Positions 27,879 through 35,386 of a stretch of 64,000 nucleotides of DNA are shown in pieces. A model generated the notes under the pieces. It was not told where the DNA came from. It worked only from the letters and a program-made list of their open reading frames with translations, and did no database searches. The position numbers and the translations under genes are program-made. The DNA comes from Microvirga aerilata (GTDB taxonomy: Bacteria; Pseudomonadota; Alphaproteobacteria; Rhizobiales; Beijerinckiaceae), in assembly GCF_016743775.1 (NCBI RefSeq), contig NZ_JAEQMY010000006.1, positions 62,001 to 126,000 on the forward strand, in the 5' to 3' direction. Positions within the stretch are counted from its first letter, which is position 1, and the number at the start of each line of letters is the position of its first letter.

Positions 27879-28832
27879 ATGCGTCCTGTCCATCTTGCCG
27901 GCCTGATCGCGGCCCTGTCCGCGCTGGCGGGTGCCGTGCCGGCTTCGGCCCAGACGACGCTGCCGATCGAACTCATGCTGCCCTCGGCCAGTCCGGCTGC
28001 GCCTGCGACCGCAGCATCGGCGGCACAGGGCTTCAACCTCTCGGCGGCGCCCCTGCCGACCGCCTCCTTCCGTCGGCCGGCGGCAGCACCTGCCTCCATC
28101 ACTCAACCCACCCGCGTGGACATGACAAGGCCCGTGAATGCGGAGCAGGTTCTGGCCGCAACGGCGCCGCTGCCGCCGTCCCGGCCGGCCTTGGCCGAGG
28201 CGCCGGAGCCGGAACCCATCGCGATTGCGCCCAAGCCCATCGTCACGGCTTCCGCTGAGCCGGTGGCGCTGGTGCAGCCGCTGCCAAACGCCGCCATCGT
28301 CGAGCGGGCCAATGCCTATTTCACCAATCTCAGCACCCTGGTGGCCGATTTCACCCAAGTGGGCGGCGACGGGCGCAGGCAGGGCGGCACCCTTTATCTT
28401 CAGCGGCCGGGCAAGGTGCGGTTCGAATACGATCCCCCCGCCACCCTCCAGGTGATCGCCGACGGCCGCTCGGTGGCCGTACGCGACCGGAAGCTCGCCA
28501 CCCAGGATCTCTACTCGATCTCCCAGACACCGCTGAAGTTCCTGCTGCGCGAGCGGGTCAATCTCGGCCAGGACATCAAGATCACCGGCATCACCCATGA
28601 CGGGGATTCGGTGCGCATCAACCTGGAGGACTCCTCGACGCTCGGCGGAACCTCCCGGATCACCCTGTACTTCGACCCACAGGTGGAAAGCTTGAACCAG
28701 TGGCGCATCGTCGATGCGCAGGGATTCCAGACCGTCGTGGTGCTGGGCAAGATGGAGCGGGGCCGCCGGATCGATCAGGACCTGTTCAAGATCCAGTACG
28801 AGGCCATCATCGGCGCCGGCAACAACCGGTAA
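27879..28832 (+). CDS. lolA: Outer-membrane lipoprotein carrier protein LolA, with long N-terminal extension
   Basis: LolA shuttles lipoproteins across the periplasm. The 317-residue protein has a signal peptide (LAGLIAALSALAGAVPASA) and a LolA domain from about residue 140 (ANAYFTNLSTLVADFTQVG, GTLYLQRPGKVRFEYDPP, SRITLYFDPQVESLNQWRI). Between them lies a Pro/Ala-rich, apparently disordered stretch of about 110 residues, which makes it much longer than the roughly 200-residue E. coli protein. The start has an AAGGAG Shine-Dalgarno. It lies downstream of ftsK, as in related genomes. Confidence 0.9.
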   Translation: MRPVHLAGLIAALSALAGAVPASAQTTLPIELMLPSASPAAPATAASAAQGFNLSAAPLPTASFRRPAAAPASITQPTRVDMTRPVNAEQVLAATAPLPPSRPALAEAPEPEPIAIAPKPIVTASAEPVALVQPLPNAAIVERANAYFTNLSTLVADFTQVGGDGRRQGGTLYLQRPGKVRFEYDPPATLQVIADGRSVAVRDRKLATQDLYSISQTPLKFLLRERVNLGQDIKITGITHDGDSVRINLEDSSTLGGTSRITLYFDPQVESLNQWRIVDAQGFQTVVVLGKMERGRRIDQDLFKIQYEAIIGAGNNR

Positions 28833-28873
28833 GGAAGCTGTGGCCGCTCCCAAGCCGCCAGATGGCGCGATCG

Positions 28874-28974
28874 GTGTCGTTCCCGGCCGCAGAGCAGCGA
28901 AGGGGAAGGGACGCCAGCCACACGCTCAGCGCCATGGATCCCGTTCCCGGCCTGCGGCCGTCCGGCATGACACC
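28874..28974. repeat. Intergenic repeat element, copy 6 (type A)
   Basis: It begins GTGTCGTTCCCGGCCGC and ends CGGCATGACACC, with the internal CCATGGATCCCGTTCCC tract shared with copies 2a and 2b. It fills much of the 205-bp gap between lolA and xth. Confidence 0.68.
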
Positions 28975-29037
28975 TCGCCCTTCCCTCCGGCCCAAAACTG
29001 TCGTAGCCGGTGAACATCGTCCGAAGGGCCACACCCC

Positions 29038-29853
29038 GTGCAACTGACCGTCTCGACATGGAACATCAATTCCGTTCGCCTGCGCATCGACCAGGTGGGC
29101 CGCTTCCTCAGGGAGCGGCGCCCCGACATCCTCTGCCTGCAGGAAACCAAGTGCCCGAACGACAAGCTGCCTCTGAAGGAGCTGCAGGCCTTCGGCTATC
29201 CGTTCGTGGTCCATATGGGCCAGAAGGGCTATAATGGGGTCGCGATCCTGTCCCGCTATCCGTTCTCTGAAACCGGCGTGATGGAGATGTGCGGCCGCCA
29301 GGACGCCCGCCACATCTTCGTGACCTTGAGCCGGGAGGCCAAGGCTGCGGCAGGGCTCACGATCCATAATTTCTACGTACCGGCCGGCGGCGACATCGCC
29401 GATCCCGACCTCAACGAGAAATTCCGCCACAAGCTCGACTTCATGGCCGAGATGCGCGCCTGGGGCAGCCGCGCGAAGCCCACCTCGGGGCCCTCGATTC
29501 TGGTGGGCGACCTCAATGTGGCTCCCCTCGAGCACGACGTGTGGAGCCACAAGCAGCTTCTCGACGTGGTGAGCCACACGCCGGTGGAAACCCAGGCCTT
29601 GGAGGAGCTGCGCCAGGAGGCCGAGTGGATCGACGCCATGCGCCACCTGAGGCCCGAGCCGGAAAAGATCTATTCCTGGTGGAGCTACCGCTCGACCGAC
29701 TGGGCCCAGGCCAACAAGGGCCGCAGGCTCGATCACATCTGGCTGTCGAACACCATGAAGGACAGCTTGCGCTCCATCGACATTACCCGCGAGACCCGCG
29801 GCTGGGAGCGGCCCTCCGACCACGTGCCCGTCACGGCGGTGCTGGAGCTATAG
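29038..29853 (+). CDS. xth: Exodeoxyribonuclease III
   Basis: The 271-residue enzyme is an AP endonuclease and 3'-5' exonuclease for base-excision repair. It has TWNINSVRLR with the metal-binding Asn, LQETKCPND with the metal Glu, VGDLNVAPLEHDV, and the C-terminal DHVPVTAVLEL with the catalytic Asp-His. The start is a GTG at 29038. It lies in the conserved ftsK-lolA-xth row. Confidence 0.95.
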   Translation: MQLTVSTWNINSVRLRIDQVGRFLRERRPDILCLQETKCPNDKLPLKELQAFGYPFVVHMGQKGYNGVAILSRYPFSETGVMEMCGRQDARHIFVTLSREAKAAAGLTIHNFYVPAGGDIADPDLNEKFRHKLDFMAEMRAWGSRAKPTSGPSILVGDLNVAPLEHDVWSHKQLLDVVSHTPVETQALEELRQEAEWIDAMRHLRPEPEKIYSWWSYRSTDWAQANKGRRLDHIWLSNTMKDSLRSIDITRETRGWERPSDHVPVTAVLEL

Positions 29854-29897
29854 GCAGCACTTCCATCCCTCCCTGTCACCTGCGCGGATTTCTCCTC

Positions 29898-30797
29898 ATG
29901 TACGGCATCGGTATCGTCGGGCTCGGCACAATGGGCCGACGGCTTGCAGAAAGCTTCAAGGCGAACCCCGCCTTCAGGATCGTTGCGGCACATGATCCAG
30001 CCGCATCGGAAACGACGATCCCGATGGCCAGCAGCGTCGATGAACTCGTCGGCAATCCATTGGTCCAATGCGTCTATGTGGCGACGCCTCCTCTCACCCA
30101 TGAGGCGATCGTCAGGGTCGTTGCCGGCGCCGGCAAGGCTGTCTTCTGCGAGAAGCCTCTCGCCGCAACGCCGGAGTCGGCCCGAGCCTGCGTCGATGCC
30201 GTTGCCCAGGCCGGCATCCCGGCTGCCGTCAATTTTCCGTTCGCGACGGCACCGGCCGCCCTTCGCCTCAAGGAACTGGTCGAGACCGGAGCGCTCGGCG
30301 ACAACCTCTCGGCCCATCTGACCCTGCGCTTTCGGCAATGGCCCAGAGGGTGGCAGCAGGGCGCGACCACATGGCTTGCAGGGCCCGAGCAAGGCGGCTT
30401 CACGCGGGAGGTGGTCTCCCACTTCATGTTCCTGGCCCAGCGCCTCTTCGGCTCGGGACAGCTGACCGAATGCTCCGTCGAGCGCGGAGAAACGGGAACG
30501 GAAACACGGGTTCATGCCGTGCTGCGGTTCCCAGCGGCGACCCTGACCATCGACGGCGCCGTGGCAGGCACCGAGGAGGAGTTCAACCGCTTCGAGGTCA
30601 AAGGCTCCAAGAGCGCAGCCGTCATGAGCGAATGGTATCGCCTGACCCATGAGAGCGGCGACATCGCACCGGTGCGGGCGGATGCCGGGCAGATCGCGGA
30701 ACTCGCAAAGCTTCTGGAAGGCCGAGCCCACCGGCTCGCCACCTTCGAGGAGGCGGCAGACGTGGTGCGGCTCATCGAAGAAATCCTGGCATCCTGA
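29898..30797 (+). CDS. Gfo/Idh/MocA-family oxidoreductase
   Basis: The 299-residue protein has the NAD(P)-binding motif GIGIVGLGTMGRRLAESF and the family signature VFCEKPLAATPESAR with the EKP lysine. A C-terminal alpha/beta substrate domain follows. Family members oxidise or reduce sugars, inositols or related compounds; no substrate can be named. It begins 44 bp after xth, on the same strand, and is not adjacent to transport or sugar genes. Confidence 0.85.
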   Translation: MYGIGIVGLGTMGRRLAESFKANPAFRIVAAHDPAASETTIPMASSVDELVGNPLVQCVYVATPPLTHEAIVRVVAGAGKAVFCEKPLAATPESARACVDAVAQAGIPAAVNFPFATAPAALRLKELVETGALGDNLSAHLTLRFRQWPRGWQQGATTWLAGPEQGGFTREVVSHFMFLAQRLFGSGQLTECSVERGETGTETRVHAVLRFPAATLTIDGAVAGTEEEFNRFEVKGSKSAAVMSEWYRLTHESGDIAPVRADAGQIAELAKLLEGRAHRLATFEEAADVVRLIEEILAS

Positions 30798-30911
30798 GCG
30801 CCGGCTAACCTTCACTCATCTTTGGTCCTGCGTGAAGAACCGTGCTCCGCTTCGGCGCAAAATGAGCAAAGTGGGTGTTCTACATGCGAAAAACCCTGCT
30901 ATGTTTCCGGC

Positions 30912-32420
30912 ATGACACAAGGGAATGCCGAGGCTTGCAGCCCAGGGGGCGCAGCCCATAACAGCGCGATCGCCGCGGACATCCAGGCGATCGGCCGCAT
31001 CGATGCGGTGTCGTCCATCCTGAACATCCTCGTGGAAAGCACGGGCCTGGGCTTTGCGGCCGTTGCCCGGGTGACGGAGACCTCATGGACCGCCTGCGCA
31101 GTGCTCGACCGGATCGGCTTCGGCCTTCCGGTCGGCGGCGAGCTTGAGGTCGCAACCACCTTCTGCTCGGAGATCCGGGCCTCCGGCACGCCCATCGTGT
31201 TCGACAAGGCCAGCGAGGATGCGGTCTACTGCACCCATCCGACGCCTAAGATGTATGGCTTCGAGAGCTATATCGCGGTTCCGATCATCCTGAGGTCCGG
31301 CGAGGTCTTCGGCACCATCTGCGCTCTCGACCCGAAGCCCGCGAAGCTGTCCGATCCCAAGATCTTGAAGAGCCTGGAGCTGTTTGCCGAGCTGATCGCC
31401 TCCCAGCTGGAACTCGACGAGACGCTTGCGGAGCTCAGGGCCGAGCGTGAATACCTTCACGCCCTGTTCCGGCAGATGCCGAGCATGATGAGCGTGGTGC
31501 GCGGGCCGGACCACGTGCTGGAGATGGCCAACGATACCTACCGCCGGTTCGTGGGCGAGCACAGGGATCTCATCGGCCGTCCGATCCGGGAGGCGCTGCC
31601 GGAGGTCAGGGATCAAGGCCTTCTCGATCTGCGGGATCAGGTTTATCGGACCGGCCAGCCCTATATCGGCCGCGCCCAACGGGTTCTCCTGGCCCGTGAA
31701 CCGGACGGTTCACCGGAGGAGCGCTTCCTGGATTTCATCTACCAGCCCATGAAGGACGCTCAGGGTCGGGTGATCGGGATCTTCAGCGAGGCCATCGACA
31801 TCACGGAGCACAAACGCGCCCTCGATCACCAGGGCCTTCTGATCAACGAGCTGAACCATCGGGTGAAGAACACCCTGGCCACCGTCCAGTCGATCGCGTT
31901 CCAGTCCCTCAAGCATTCCCAGACGGTCGAGCATGCCCATGAGCGGATCGAGAACCGGCTGATAGCGCTCTCGCGCGTTCATGACGTCCTGACCCAGGAA
32001 AGCTGGGACAGCGCCGAACTGCGCACCATCGTGCACCAGGCGATCTCGCCTTTCGAGAGCGTTGACCTGCAGCGCTTCGCCATTTCAGGCCCCGCCATCA
32101 AGCTGCCCCCGCAGCAGGTGCTGCCCTTGTCCATGGCGGTCCACGAGCTCTTGACCAACGCGCTCAAATACGGCGCGCTCTCGGTCCCCTCCGGCTGGAT
32201 CTCGATCTCGTGGGACATCGCCCCTGACGGCAAGACGTTGTCATTGCGGTGGGATGAAAACGGCGGACCGCCCGTCAAAGCGCCATCCAAGCGCGGGTTC
32301 GGCACCCGCCTGATCGAGCGTGGCCTTGCTCAGGAGCTGGGCGGAGCCGTGACGATCGAATTCGATCCGTCCGGGGTGATCTGCGCCATCACCATCCCGC
32401 TGTTCGGCCGGAAATCCTAA
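30912..32420 (+). CDS. GAF-PAS-HWE sensor histidine kinase
   Basis: The 502-residue soluble kinase has a GAF domain (about 30-170) and a PAS domain (about 180-300, ending in the PAC-like FSEAIDITEHKRA). An HWE-type transmitter follows: phospho-acceptor H316 in LNHRVKNTLATVQ, N box VHELLTNALKYGAL and the diagnostic W-x-E (WDE, 447-449). No membrane segment is present, so it senses an internal signal. No response regulator is adjacent on this strand. HWE kinases often feed general stress signalling in alphaproteobacteria, but that is inference here. The ATG at 30912 lacks a clear Shine-Dalgarno. Confidence 0.9.
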   Translation: MTQGNAEACSPGGAAHNSAIAADIQAIGRIDAVSSILNILVESTGLGFAAVARVTETSWTACAVLDRIGFGLPVGGELEVATTFCSEIRASGTPIVFDKASEDAVYCTHPTPKMYGFESYIAVPIILRSGEVFGTICALDPKPAKLSDPKILKSLELFAELIASQLELDETLAELRAEREYLHALFRQMPSMMSVVRGPDHVLEMANDTYRRFVGEHRDLIGRPIREALPEVRDQGLLDLRDQVYRTGQPYIGRAQRVLLAREPDGSPEERFLDFIYQPMKDAQGRVIGIFSEAIDITEHKRALDHQGLLINELNHRVKNTLATVQSIAFQSLKHSQTVEHAHERIENRLIALSRVHDVLTQESWDSAELRTIVHQAISPFESVDLQRFAISGPAIKLPPQQVLPLSMAVHELLTNALKYGALSVPSGWISISWDIAPDGKTLSLRWDENGGPPVKAPSKRGFGTRLIERGLAQELGGAVTIEFDPSGVICAITIPLFGRKS

Positions 32421-32468
32421 GCCCAGGTACGGAACACGCGGCCCGGGATGCCGCCTGCGAAAAACGCT

Positions 32469-32972
32469 TCAGGCGTGGTCGTCCTCATCCGGCGGCACAG
32501 CCGGGGCGCTCTCGCCGTCGATGGCGATGAGCTGCTGGCGCACCCCTTCAAGCCCTTGCGTCAAGCGGGCGAGCTCCTCGGCCATGGCGTCCTGCATGGC
32601 CGCGGCGGCATCGGGGAACTCCTGCAGCACGCGGCGCATGAGGCTCGGGCTCACGCGGATGACCGTGGAAGGCTCGCGGGCGGTGGCGGTGGCGTGTCGT
32701 TCGATGCGGGCGAACAGCGCCGCATGCCCGATCAAGGCTCCCGGTTCTGCGATGAAGGCGGCAGGCGAGCCGTCATCGGCGGCATCGAGCGCGATGGCCC
32801 CGCGGCTGACCACATAGCCTCCATCGGACCGGTCGCCCTTGCGGAACAGGACGTCGCCCTCGCGCAGCATCCGGTTCTCGGACGCGAAGGCGACAAGGCG
32901 CAGCGCATCCCGCTCCAGCAGGCAGAACAGGGGCGCATGGCTTAAAGTGGCGATGTCGTCGTCAAGCGCCAT
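32469..32972 (-). CDS. Single-domain cyclic-nucleotide-binding protein
   Basis: The 167-residue protein is a Crp-like cNMP-binding domain (MLREGDVLFRKGDRSDGGYVVSRGAIAL, FIAEPGALIGHAALF) followed by a helical tail. It has no DNA-binding domain. The canonical cAMP-phosphate arginine motif is not clearly present, so ligand binding is uncertain. It starts 5 bp after the response regulator's stop and is surely co-transcribed with it. It may tune that regulator. Confidence 0.82.
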   Translation of the reverse strand: MALDDDIATLSHAPLFCLLERDALRLVAFASENRMLREGDVLFRKGDRSDGGYVVSRGAIALDAADDGSPAAFIAEPGALIGHAALFARIERHATATAREPSTVIRVSPSLMRRVLQEFPDAAAAMQDAMAEELARLTQGLEGVRQQLIAIDGESAPAVPPDEDDHA

Positions 32973-32977
32973 GGCTT

Positions 32978-33664
32978 TTAAGGGATCAGCTTGTAGCCGC
33001 CGGGCTCGGTGACCAGGATGGAGGCATTGGAGGGATCGGATTCGATCTTCTGGCGCAGGCGGTAGATGTGGGTTTCCAGGGTGTGGGTGGTCACGTTGGA
33101 ATTGTAGCCCCAGACCTCGGTCAGCAGGGTGTCGCGCCCCACCACCGCCTGGCCGGCCCGGTAGAGATAGCGCAGGATCGCCGTCTCCTTCTCGGTGAGC
33201 TTGAGCTTGGAGCCCTTGTCGGTGGTGAGCAGCTTCGAGCCCGGGCGGAAGATGTAGGGGCCGATCTGGAACACCGCATCCTCGCTCGCCTCGTACTGGC
33301 GCAGCTGCGCCCGGATGCGGGCGAGCAGCACGGCGAACTTGAAGGGCTTGACCACGTAGTCGTTGGCGCCTGCCTCCAGGCCCATCACCGTATCGGTCTC
33401 GGAGCCCTGAGCGGTCAGCATGATGATCGGGCTGCGAAAGCCGTTCTGGCGCATGACCTTCACGGCGTCGCGCCCATCCATGTCGGGCAGGCCCACATCC
33501 ATGATGGCCAGATCGATCCGGTCGCCCTTGACCGCGTCGATGGCGGCCGTGGCGGTTTCGGCCGTGGCGATCTGGAACTCGTCATAAAGGCCGAGCTGCT
33601 CCGCAAGGGTGTCGCGCAGGTCCTGATCGTCATCGACGACGAGAAGGCGGCTGGCATTCGACAT
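32978..33664 (-). CDS. OmpR-family response regulator, CenR-like
   Basis: The 228-residue protein has a receiver domain with the acidic pocket LLVVDDDQDLRD, phospho-acceptor Asp in LAIMDVGLPDMDG and the conserved Lys in VVKPFKFAVLLARI. An OmpR winged helix follows (LKLTEKETAILRYLYRAG, NVTTHTLETHIYRLRQKI). The sequence recalls the CenR group of envelope regulators of alphaproteobacteria; that is from memory and not certain. No histidine kinase lies beside it. The start is the ATG at 33664. A hairpin GCGCCGGC/GCCGGCGC sits at 33790-33811 in the 247-bp upstream gap. Confidence 0.87.
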   Translation of the reverse strand: MSNASRLLVVDDDQDLRDTLAEQLGLYDEFQIATAETATAAIDAVKGDRIDLAIMDVGLPDMDGRDAVKVMRQNGFRSPIIMLTAQGSETDTVMGLEAGANDYVVKPFKFAVLLARIRAQLRQYEASEDAVFQIGPYIFRPGSKLLTTDKGSKLKLTEKETAILRYLYRAGQAVVGRDTLLTEVWGYNSNVTTHTLETHIYRLRQKIESDPSNASILVTEPGGYKLIP

Positions 33665-33911
33665 CTTGAACCCTTCAACACGATGGACGGCATTAAGCGT
33701 AGAGCAGCGCTCGAAAAAGCGAAGCCACGCAACCTGCAGCCGGTTCGTCCGCCTTTTTGCGCTGCGCACGATCCCGATCGACAAAATCGGCGCCGGCCTT
33801 TTCGCCGGCGCGAGCCCTGAGCCCAAGCCTTGAACCTTGGATCATGCCCATGCATAAGAGTAGTCATTCCCAGCTTGACAACAAGAGGGACCCTGGTCCC
33901 TTCCACTGCCG

Positions 33912-34445
33912 ATGAAACCTTCTCGCGTCAATGTTATCCGCGTCTATCGCTCTCCGGTCGATCACAGGCGGGGGCGGATCGTCGCCGGAAACCTCGTCAT
34001 TCCCTGCGCCCTCGGCCGCTCCGGCACGAGTCACGCCAAGCGCGAAGGCGATGGGGCCGCGCCGGTCGGGAGGTTCAAGCTGCTGGAGGCCTTCTACCGG
34101 GCCGATCGCGACCCGCGGCCCCGCACGGGCCTGAAGCTTCGCCCGATCCGGCGGACCGACGGCTGGTCGGACGACCCCAGCGACCACCGCTACAACTGCC
34201 TCATCACCCTGCCCTGCTCCACGCGCCATGAGGCCATGTGGCGGGACGACCATCTCTACGACGTGGTGATCGACATCGCCTGGAACCGGGGCCCCATCGT
34301 GAAGGGCCGCGGCAGCGCCTTCTTCCTTCACCTCGGCCGCAAAGGCCTGACCCCGACGGATGGCTGCGTGGTGGTGGAAAAGCCCATGATCCGGCGCCTG
34401 CTGGAGCGGATCGGGCCGCACACGCAGATCGAGATCGTGGGTTGA
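33912..34445 (+). CDS. L,D-transpeptidase (YkuD) family protein without signal peptide
   Basis: The 177-residue protein has the YkuD active-site pattern: H140 in FFLHLGRKG and C152 in TPTDGCVVVEK. The Ser/Thr-His-Gly-Cys consensus is changed to T-D-G-C. Members cross-link peptidoglycan or attach lipoproteins, but this one has no visible signal peptide or LysM domain. Members of this kind are common in Rhizobiales. Its stop overlaps the next gene's ATG (TGATG), so it is coupled to an ATP-grasp enzyme. A 16-bp palindrome (AGGGACCCTGGTCCCT) ends 10 bp before the start. Confidence 0.83.
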   Translation: MKPSRVNVIRVYRSPVDHRRGRIVAGNLVIPCALGRSGTSHAKREGDGAAPVGRFKLLEAFYRADRDPRPRTGLKLRPIRRTDGWSDDPSDHRYNCLITLPCSTRHEAMWRDDHLYDVVIDIAWNRGPIVKGRGSAFFLHLGRKGLTPTDGCVVVEKPMIRRLLERIGPHTQIEIVG

Positions 34446-35299
34446 TGACCATCCTGATCGCTACCTGCTCCGAGTACCCCCATCCCACACCGAGCCTTGA
34501 GGCTTTGCTGAAAGCCTTGAGGGCGCACGGCATGGAAGCGGCCTATCTGCCCTGGAAGACGGCGCCGCTGGATACGTTCGCAGCCGCCGATGCGGTGCTG
34601 CCCCTGTGCTGCTGGGACTACTACGACGATCCGGAGCGTTTCCTCGGCTGGATCGATGCGCTCGGAGCCAGGGGCGCAAAGCTGCTCAACGAGCCCGACC
34701 TCCTGCGCTGGAATTTCCGCAAGACCTATCTGCTGGAACTGGCGGCGGCAGGGCTTGCCGTGCCCAAGACGCTCCACCTTCCGGAGGCAAGCCGCCAGAC
34801 CATCGAGCGGGACATGGGACGGCAGGGCTGGCAGGCTGCGGTTCTCAAGCCGGTATCGAGCCAGAACGGGCATGGCATCCACAAGCTGGAATGGGCTGAT
34901 CGCGCCCGTTGGCCCAGCAGCCTGGAATTGAACGGCGAGTGGCTGCTCCAGGAGTTCCAGGAGGATATCGGCGCTCTCGGGGAGACGACTCTTACCTTCA
35001 TCGACGGCATCTTCTCCCATGCGGTCCGCCGCGTTCTCAAACCCGGAGAATGGCGGGCGAATCCGCAATTCGGCATCACCTATGAGCGCGTGGAGGTGAG
35101 CCGGGACGTGATCGGCACGGCTCAGGCTTACATCGATCATCTGCCGCAGGCACCGCTTTACGCCCGCGTCGACGGGCTCGCGCGGCCCGGTGGGTTCATA
35201 TTGATGGAGCTGGAGCTGATCGATCCGTATCTCTATCTCGAATTCGCTCCCGGCAGCGCCGACGTGATGGCACGGGCTGTGCTTCGAAGACTCGGGTGA
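34445..35299 (+). CDS. ATP-grasp enzyme of unknown substrate
   Basis: The 284-residue protein shows an ATP-grasp arrangement: AAVLKPVSSQNGHGI as the Lys/Gly-rich ATP loop, EWLLQEFQEDI as the hinge, and the metal-binding end ILMELELIDPYLYLEFAPGSADVMA. The C-terminal pattern resembles the group containing DcsG (O-ureido-serine cyclo-ligase) and glutathione-synthetase-like ligases. The function here is not known. It is translationally coupled to the L,D-transpeptidase upstream. That suggests a cell-wall or amino-acid ligation role, which is inference. Confidence 0.75.
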   Translation: MTILIATCSEYPHPTPSLEALLKALRAHGMEAAYLPWKTAPLDTFAAADAVLPLCCWDYYDDPERFLGWIDALGARGAKLLNEPDLLRWNFRKTYLLELAAAGLAVPKTLHLPEASRQTIERDMGRQGWQAAVLKPVSSQNGHGIHKLEWADRARWPSSLELNGEWLLQEFQEDIGALGETTLTFIDGIFSHAVRRVLKPGEWRANPQFGITYERVEVSRDVIGTAQAYIDHLPQAPLYARVDGLARPGGFILMELELIDPYLYLEFAPGSADVMARAVLRRLG

Positions 35300-35334
35300 G
35301 AAGATCGGATCGAGCTCGCGGGCAACGCCCCGCC

Positions 35335-35363
35335 GTCATGGCCGGGATCAACCCGGCCATGAC
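35335..35363. terminator. Perfect 12-bp hairpin between convergent genes
   Basis: GTCATGGCCGGG (35335-35346) pairs perfectly with CCCGGCCATGAC (35352-35363) around ATCAA, followed by ACATTTT. It lies between the ATP-grasp gene and the convergent ABC-F gene. It could terminate the former. Its GTCAT...ATGAC ends also recall the intergenic repeat family. Confidence 0.6.
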
Positions 35364-35386
35364 ACATTTTGCTCGGCAGTCCCGGA

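Noticed and set aside
25133-28102. A 989-codon open frame opposite ftsK
   Set aside because: Low-complexity His/Ala/Gly/Arg sequence mirroring ftsK codons in a GC-rich genome; no recognisable domain.
33868-33911. A partial repeat element starting GTCATTCCCAGC before the L,D-transpeptidase
   Set aside because: Only the first few bases match and no inverted partner is present.
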